Under the pieces are notes generated by a model, which had not been told where the DNA came from, did no database searches, and saw only the letters and a program-made list of their open reading frames with translations. The position numbers and the translations under genes are program-made. From an uncultured Steroidobacter sp. (GTDB taxonomy: Bacteria; Pseudomonadota; Gammaproteobacteria; Steroidobacterales; Steroidobacteraceae), in NCBI GenBank assembly GCA_946478975.1, contig CAMLEO010000255.1, positions 1 to 10,664 on the forward strand: 10,664 nucleotides of DNA, given 5' to 3'. This document shows, piece by piece, positions 6,158 to 10,664 of the stretch (its first letter is position 1; every line of letters starts with the position of its first letter).

Positions 6158-8116
6158 TCAATCCGTCGGCTGCGGCAGATTCCGGAAAAACTCCAGCGAC
6201 TCGGGGTTGGCCAGCGCGCTCTGGTTTTTCACCAGTCGGCCGTGGACGGCTTCGCGAACGGCGAGCTCGCAGAGTTTGCCGTTCAGCGTGCGGGGCAGGT
6301 CCGGGGCCTGGATGATCTTGGCGGGCACGTGGCGTGGCGAGGTGTTGGTGCGAATGACCGTGCGGATTTTCTCCTGCAGTGGGTCGTCGAGCAGCAGCCC
6401 GTCGCGCAGGCGAACGAACAACACGATGCGCACGTCGCCGTCCTGCTCCTGCGCGATGGCAACGGATTCCACGATTTCCTCGATTGTTTCGAGCTGGCGA
6501 TACAGCTCCGCCGTGCCGATGCGGACGCCACCGGGATTGAGCACCGCATCCGAGCGTCCGTGCACGATCAGCGTGCCGCGCGACGTAATCGTCGCGAGAT
6601 CGCCGTGCCACCAAACATTTGGATAACGCGCGAAGTACGTGGCGGTGAGGCGATCCGCTTCGGTATCGCCCCAGAAGCCGATCGGCAGGGAAGGGAACGG
6701 CCGTGTGCAAACCAGCTCGCCCTGTTGGCCGATGAGCGGCTTGCCGGCCTCATCGAACACTTCGGTTTTCATTCCTAACGCGAGCGCCTGGATCTCCCCT
6801 TCATACACCGGCAGGATCGGGCAGCCGGTGCCGAAGCACGCCATGATGTCGGTGCCGCCGGAGATCGACGAGAGCTGCACATCGGGCTGCACGTCGCGAT
6901 AAACATATCGATAGCTGGGCGGATTGAGCGGCGCGCCGGTGGAAACAATCGTTCGCAGCGCGCTCAAGTCGAATTCCTCGCGCGGTTTCAAGCCAATCTG
7001 TTCGCAGGTCGCAAGGAATCGCGGGCTGGTGCCAAAGATCGTGATCCGTTCCTCCGCGGCCAAACGCCACAGCACGCGCGGGTCCGGCTGCAGCGGCGCA
7101 CCGTCGAATAGTACGATCGTGGCGCCCGTCGCGAGGCCGCTTGCCAGGGCGTTCCACATCACCCAGCCGCAGGTTGTGAAATAGAAGAACCGATCCTGCG
7201 GACCCATGTTCGTGTGCAGGATGTGTTCTTTGAGCTGTTGGATCAGCGCGCCGCCGGCGCTGTGCACGATGCACTTCGGCACGCCCGTCGTGCCGGAGGA
7301 GTACAGAATGAACGCCGGATGTTCGAACGGCAGCTGCTCGAACCACGCGGGCGCGTCGGCGTTGCCGAAGTCCTTGAACGCAACCGCGTGAGCAATTTTG
7401 TTCGCCGGAAAATCCGCCTGCAGATGAGGCACCAGCACGACAGCTTCGATGCTGGCGATTTGTTTGCAGATCTCTGCCACCACCGGCACGCGATCGACGC
7501 TCTTGCCGGCGTATAAATAACCGTCGGCTGCAAACAAGACGCGCGGTTTGATCTGCCCGAAGCGGTCCATGACCGCGGCAGCACCGAAATCTGGCGAGCA
7601 TGAAGACCAGATCGCACCGAGGCTCGTGGCGGCGAGCATCGCAATGACGGTTTCTGGAACGTTGGGAAGATAACCGGCGACGCGATCGCCGCGTTTGACA
7701 CCGAGCTTCTTCAGCCCGGAGGCGATGCGTGCAACTTCGGATCGCAGTTGCCGCCATGACAGCTCTCGTCGCTGGCCGCGCTCGTTGCGAAAGATGATGG
7801 CGGGCGTGTCATCTTCGCGACGTAACAAATTCTCCGCATAGTTGAACTGCGCGCCGACGAACCATTGCGCACCTGGCATGCGAGTGCCGTCGACCACGAC
7901 TTGCGTGGCACGATGCGAGGCGCGCACTTCGCAGAACTCCCACACCGCGCTCCAGAAATTCTCCGGAAATTCCACCGACCACAAATGTAACGCGGCGTAG
8001 TCGCGCACCGGCGGAGCCTGGTAACGCTCCGAAACAAAGTGCATGAAGCGCGTGAGCGCGCTGTCGGCCACGCGCTCGGAGGAGGGAGTCCAGATCGGCT
8101 GAGGGGCGGCTTCCAT
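6158..8116 (-). CDS. aacS: Acetoacetyl-CoA synthetase (acetoacetate--CoA ligase)
   Basis: This is a 652-aa member of the acyl-adenylate-forming (ANL) family. It activates acetoacetate with ATP and CoA to acetoacetyl-CoA in the cytosol, as in ketone-body use and the polyhydroxybutyrate cycle. An N-terminal ACAS-type cap (about 30-95, with YAALHLWSVEFPENFW) precedes the adenylation domain. The P-loop-like motif YSSGTTGVPK is at 272-281, SGGTD at 419-423, HGDLATI at 504-510, and the hinge region GRSDAVLNPGG at 520-530. The C-terminal catalytic lysine is K614 in TLNGK. FWSAVWEF, PFPSLPIGFWGD and the 650-residue length mark it as acetoacetyl-CoA rather than acetyl-CoA synthetase. The ATG at 8116 has GGGGGA (8121-8126), 4 nt upstream; a longer frame to 8218 would overlap ETF-QO and is rejected. 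It follows ETF-QO by 20 bp. Confidence 0.93.
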   Translation of the reverse strand: MEAAPQPIWTPSSERVADSALTRFMHFVSERYQAPPVRDYAALHLWSVEFPENFWSAVWEFCEVRASHRATQVVVDGTRMPGAQWFVGAQFNYAENLLRREDDTPAIIFRNERGQRRELSWRQLRSEVARIASGLKKLGVKRGDRVAGYLPNVPETVIAMLAATSLGAIWSSCSPDFGAAAVMDRFGQIKPRVLFAADGYLYAGKSVDRVPVVAEICKQIASIEAVVLVPHLQADFPANKIAHAVAFKDFGNADAPAWFEQLPFEHPAFILYSSGTTGVPKCIVHSAGGALIQQLKEHILHTNMGPQDRFFYFTTCGWVMWNALASGLATGATIVLFDGAPLQPDPRVLWRLAAEERITIFGTSPRFLATCEQIGLKPREEFDLSALRTIVSTGAPLNPPSYRYVYRDVQPDVQLSSISGGTDIMACFGTGCPILPVYEGEIQALALGMKTEVFDEAGKPLIGQQGELVCTRPFPSLPIGFWGDTEADRLTATYFARYPNVWWHGDLATITSRGTLIVHGRSDAVLNPGGVRIGTAELYRQLETIEEIVESVAIAQEQDGDVRIVLFVRLRDGLLLDDPLQEKIRTVIRTNTSPRHVPAKIIQAPDLPRTLNGKLCELAVREAVHGRLVKNQSALANPESLEFFRNLPQPTD

Positions 8117-8120
8117 GTTA

Positions 8121-8126
8121 TCCCCC
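8121..8126 (-). promoter_or_regulatory. Strong ribosome binding site deciding the aacS start
   Basis: Minus-strand GGGGGA lies 4 nt before the ATG at 8116, inside the 20-bp gap after the ETF-QO stop. It supports this start over the frame extension into the ETF-QO gene and suggests that aacS is translated independently on a shared message. Confidence 0.6.
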
Positions 8127-8136
8127 AGCGAGCCCG

Positions 8137-9750
8137 TTACAGGTTCTGGTAGTTGGGGCCGGACCCGCCTTCGGGCGTGGTCCAGGTGATGATCTCGTAA
8201 GGATCTTTGATGTCGCACGCCTTGCAGTGAACGCAGTTGGCCGCGTTGATCTGCAGGCGCCGGCTGCCCTGGCCGTCGTCGACCATTTCATAGACGCCGG
8301 CGGGACAGAAGTTTTCACACGGGTTGCCATATTCCTTGGTGCAACGGTTGACGCAGATCGATGTGTCCTGCACCTTCAAATGCACCGGCTGGGCTTCGTC
8401 GTGCACGTTGCCGGCGAAGAACACCGACGCCAGGCGGTCCCGCGGCGGCAGTGTGCGATCTCCCCAGCCGCGGTCGGGCGAGGCGTACGCATCGAGTTTC
8501 TCCAGCGACGACCAATCGGCGGTATTGCGGAAAGTCCAGGGAGTCTTGCCCTTCAGCAACGCCTCGATGCCCGCGTTCGCCATCGCAAAGTACAGGCCGC
8601 GCTTGAACGCCGGTTTGAAGTTGCGCACCGAATGCAATTCACGGTGCCCCGGAGAGTTCCGCCAGCGTGCGTCAAAGCCGACACTCTTGCCTTGTTCCAC
8701 CAGGTGTTCCGCAGCCAGCGCGCCGGAGCGAATCGCCTGGTGAATGCCTTTGATCTTGAACACGTTCAGCGTGCCGCCGGCATCGCCGATCAACATCGCA
8801 CCGGGCATGTCGAGCCTGGGCAGCGATTGATAACCGCCAGCGGCGATGGTGCGTGCGCCCGCCGCCAGAATTTCACCGCCTTCCAGCAGCGGCTTGATGC
8901 GCGGGTGATTCTTGAATTGCTGGAATGCTTCGAACGGCTTCAGCCGCGGATCCTTGTAGTTCAAACCTACGACATAGCCGACGTACACGCGGTCGTTGTC
9001 GAGGTGATACAAAAAGCTGCCGCCGTAAGTTGAGGTATCGAGCGGCCAGCCGAACGCATGTTCGATGCGCCCGGGCTTCACTCGCCCCGGCGGCAATTGC
9101 CACAGTTCCTTGAAACCCAGGCCGAACGTCGGCGGATCGATGCCATCGCGCAAGTTGTATTTGGCGATGAGCTGTTTGGAGATCGAGCCGCGCGAGCCTT
9201 CGGCAAGCACCGTCGTGCCCGCATGAATTTCCACGCCGGGCGTGTAGTTCGGGCCGGGCTCGCCGTTCTTTTCCAGGCCCATGTCGCCGATGCGCACGCC
9301 CTTCACGGCCTGGTTCTCGTCGAACACCGCTTCGGCCGCGGAGAAGCCCGGGAAGATATCGACGCCCAGCGCTTCCGCCTGTGCCGCCATCCACGGTGTG
9401 AGCTGGCCGAGCGAGACGATGAAGTTGCCGTGATTGTTCATCGGCGTGAGATTCACCGACCAGTTCGGCAGCTTGAACGAGCCGGTGCGCGTCATCAGGC
9501 GCACGTCGTCTTCGAGCGCCGGCACTTTCATGCCGCTGTATTCGGTGCGCCAGTTCGGCAGCAGTTGTTCGAGCGGCCCAGACTCCAGCACCGCGCCCGA
9601 CAGCGAATGCGCACCGACGGCCGAGCCTTTTTCCAGGACGCAGACGTTGAGATCGGCTTTGAGTTGTTTGAGCCGGATCGCGCACGCCAGGCCCGCCGGG
9701 CCGGCGCCGACGATCACGACGTCATATTCCATCACTTCACGTTCGGTCAT
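8137..9750 (-). CDS. Electron transfer flavoprotein:ubiquinone oxidoreductase (ETF-QO)
   Basis: This is a 537-aa membrane-associated flavoprotein with one 4Fe-4S cluster. It accepts electrons from electron-transfer flavoprotein, reduced by acyl-CoA and related dehydrogenases, and passes them to ubiquinone. The FAD-binding GAGPAG is at residues 15-20, followed by LEKGSAVGAHSLSGAVLE near 39-56. The middle shows GVRIGDMG, a GSRGS and FGLGFKELWQLP, then GGSFLYHL and YVGYVVGLNY. The ferredoxin-like end has four cluster cysteines, C482, C506, C509 and C512 (FCPAGVYE, NCVHCKACDIKDP), at nearly the spacing of the human enzyme, then the signature PEGGSGPNY. Length is normal and no lesion is seen. The ATG at 9748-9750 opens the frame; a second ATG at codon 7 (MEYDVV) could also serve. 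No etfA/etfB lie in the window. It lies 65 bp after the SDR gene and 20 bp before aacS, so co-transcription is likely. Confidence 0.96.
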   Translation of the reverse strand: MTEREVMEYDVVIVGAGPAGLACAIRLKQLKADLNVCVLEKGSAVGAHSLSGAVLESGPLEQLLPNWRTEYSGMKVPALEDDVRLMTRTGSFKLPNWSVNLTPMNNHGNFIVSLGQLTPWMAAQAEALGVDIFPGFSAAEAVFDENQAVKGVRIGDMGLEKNGEPGPNYTPGVEIHAGTTVLAEGSRGSISKQLIAKYNLRDGIDPPTFGLGFKELWQLPPGRVKPGRIEHAFGWPLDTSTYGGSFLYHLDNDRVYVGYVVGLNYKDPRLKPFEAFQQFKNHPRIKPLLEGGEILAAGARTIAAGGYQSLPRLDMPGAMLIGDAGGTLNVFKIKGIHQAIRSGALAAEHLVEQGKSVGFDARWRNSPGHRELHSVRNFKPAFKRGLYFAMANAGIEALLKGKTPWTFRNTADWSSLEKLDAYASPDRGWGDRTLPPRDRLASVFFAGNVHDEAQPVHLKVQDTSICVNRCTKEYGNPCENFCPAGVYEMVDDGQGSRRLQINAANCVHCKACDIKDPYEIITWTTPEGGSGPNYQNL

Positions 9751-9815
9751 GACTCGCGTTTCCCATCATTCTGTGTTGTCGTTGTGGCGACGTCTTGGAC
9801 GCGGATGGCGCTAGC

Positions 9816-10583
9816 TCATTTCGGCGCCATGCGGATCGCGCCGTCGAGGCGGATGCATTCGCCGTTGAGCATCGAGTTCTCGCAAATGTGAGCGACCAGT
9901 GCAGCATATTCCTCGGGCCGGCCGAGGCGCGGCGGGAACGGCACTTGTTTGCCCAGCGAGTCCTGCGCTTCCTGCGGCATGGCCGCCATCATCGGCGTTT
10001 TGAAAATGCCCGGCGCGATGGTCATTACGCGAATGCCCATGCCCGACAGATCGCGCGCCATCGGCAACGTCATGCCGACGACACCGCCTTTGGAAGCGGA
10101 GTAGGCGACCTGGCCGATCTGTCCGTCGAACGCGGCGACGGATGCGGTCATCACGATCACGCCGCGTTCGCCTTCTTCATTCGGCGTGTTGCCGCTCATC
10201 GCGGCCGCTGCGGACTTGGCGACCAGCAATGTGCCGATCAGATTGACTTCGATCACCTTGCGGAAGAAGTCACCCGGCATCGCACCTTCCTTGTTGACGG
10301 TGCGGCGAGCCCAGGCGACACCGGCGCAGTTCACGGCGAGGTTGAGCCCGCCCATGTCGTTCTTCGCCTGCTGAATGGCGGCGTCGACGACGGACTCTTT
10401 GGAAACATCCACCGTCTGGAAGAACGCACCGGCACCGAGTGCTTTCGCCGCGGCCTGGCCGGCTGCTTCGTTCACGTCGAGCAATGTGACTTTCGCACCG
10501 GCGCCGATCAGCCGCTGAGCCACCGCATTGCCGAGACCGGAGGCACCGCCGGTGACGACGGCACGCACTTCATTCAACTTCAT
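9816..10583 (-). CDS. Short-chain dehydrogenase resembling type-2 3-hydroxyacyl-CoA dehydrogenase (HSD10-like)
   Basis: This is a 255-aa classical SDR. The nucleotide-binding TGGASGLG is at residues 11-18, DV at 59-60, NCAG at 85-88, and the catalytic residues N114, S148, Y161 and K165 (YSASK) are all present. The pattern, with an insert around the [27 protein letters not shown] stretch and a [16 protein letters not shown] segment, is that of HSD10/type-2 3-hydroxyacyl-CoA dehydrogenase. These oxidise 3-hydroxyacyl-CoA or 2-methyl-3-hydroxybutyryl-CoA with NAD+ in fatty-acid and isoleucine breakdown. Substrate cannot be settled from sequence. The ATG at 10583 has GGGGA (10588-10592) 4 nt upstream, and it overlaps the stop of the preceding SDR as ATGA, pointing to translational coupling. 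ETF-QO follows 65 bp downstream, which fits a role in acyl-CoA oxidation. Confidence 0.88.
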   Translation of the reverse strand: MKLNEVRAVVTGGASGLGNAVAQRLIGAGAKVTLLDVNEAAGQAAAKALGAGAFFQTVDVSKESVVDAAIQQAKNDMGGLNLAVNCAGVAWARRTVNKEGAMPGDFFRKVIEVNLIGTLLVAKSAAAAMSGNTPNEEGERGVIVMTASVAAFDGQIGQVAYSASKGGVVGMTLPMARDLSGMGIRVMTIAPGIFKTPMMAAMPQEAQDSLGKQVPFPPRLGRPEEYAALVAHICENSMLNGECIRLDGAIRMAPK

Positions 10584-10664
10584 GAGATTCCCCTATAGAT
10601 GCGCTGGCCGCCATCGACTTGGATGACGCGGCCGGAAATGTAGTCGATCTCGGCGATGAAAATC
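10580..10664 (-). CDS. C-terminal end of a second short-chain dehydrogenase (5' end outside the window)
   Basis: The last 27 codons of a minus-strand gene read [20 protein letters not shown] and then seven residues to the TGA at 10580-10582. The [14 protein letters not shown] motif is the typical C-terminus of FabG-type SDRs (Y-I-x-G-x-x-x-x-V-D-G-G), so this is a second SDR, probably around 250 aa. The stop overlaps the next gene's ATG (10581-10583) as ATGA, indicating a shared message and coupled translation of two tandem SDRs. Whether it acts on 3-hydroxybutyrate, acetoacetyl-CoA or another ketoacyl substrate cannot be told from this fragment. Confidence 0.8.
   Translation of the reverse strand, partial: IFIAEIDYISGRVIQVDGGQRIYRGIS

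Noticed and set aside
5513..6778. 421-codon plus-strand open frame
   Set aside because: It is antisense to zapE and aacS, both well supported; its composition is that of a shadow frame.
8117..8218. Upstream extension of aacS to 8218
   Set aside because: It overlaps the cluster-binding end of ETF-QO, while the ATG at 8116 has a strong ribosome site and fits the family length.
8227..9891. Long plus-strand open frames (8227-9033 and 9058-9891)
   Set aside because: They are antisense to the conserved ETF-QO gene and show no recognisable motifs.
1..10664. CRISPR arrays, tRNA or rRNA genes, transposases, phage or toxin-antitoxin genes
   Set aside because: No regularly spaced repeats, cloverleaf-like RNA genes or proteins of these kinds were seen; the two-hairpin palindrome does not match a tRNA or an integron attC site in any way I could support.

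Overview
The window looks like a GC-rich (roughly 60% by eye) proteobacterial chromosome, most likely a gammaproteobacterium. The MetH, ZapE, ScoA/ScoB and ETF-QO proteins all look gammaproteobacterial from memory of the families. The stacked genes with short Shine-Dalgarno sites and the TTAnAATGC-type -10 boxes fit this too. No database search was possible, so the genus is open; a Steroidobacter/Nevskia/Xanthomonadales-like lineage is only a guess.

Layout on the plus strand: the 3' end of metH (1-856, cobalamin-dependent methionine synthase, reactivation domain) ends before a perfect 9-bp hairpin. A short leader with a -10-like box follows, then scoA (982-1698) and scoB (1735-2370), the two subunits of succinyl-CoA:3-ketoacid CoA-transferase. 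Positions 2371-2590 hold no gene but contain a 161-bp palindromic element (2397-2557): two 34-nt arms pairing at 31 of 34 positions, around a centre with two further hairpins.

Layout on the minus strand, read from right to left: the last 27 codons of a short-chain dehydrogenase (SDR); a second SDR resembling type-2 3-hydroxyacyl-CoA dehydrogenase, coupled to the first by an ATGA overlap; electron-transfer-flavoprotein:ubiquinone oxidoreductase (ETF-QO); acetoacetyl-CoA synthetase; and zapE, an AFG1-type cell-division ATPase. Gaps between these genes are about -4, 65, 20 and 45 bp, so the metabolic ones at least probably share a transcript. After a further 117 bp comes a minus-strand regulator (2591-4888) with a SARP/AfsR-type DNA-binding domain, a BTAD domain, an AAA ATPase and the start of a TPR region. 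It ends early, 33 bp from the palindromic element.

Functionally the metabolic genes converge on acetoacetate and short-chain acyl-CoA oxidation. ScoAB activates acetoacetate with CoA from succinyl-CoA, acetoacetyl-CoA synthetase does so with ATP, the SDR probably oxidises a 3-hydroxyacyl-CoA, and ETF-QO passes electrons from acyl-CoA dehydrogenases to ubiquinone. The regulator lies between the two acetoacetate-activating units, but any control over them is inference. No unmistakably new biological system is visible. The points most worth a second look are the palindromic element and the apparent 3' loss in the regulator beside it.
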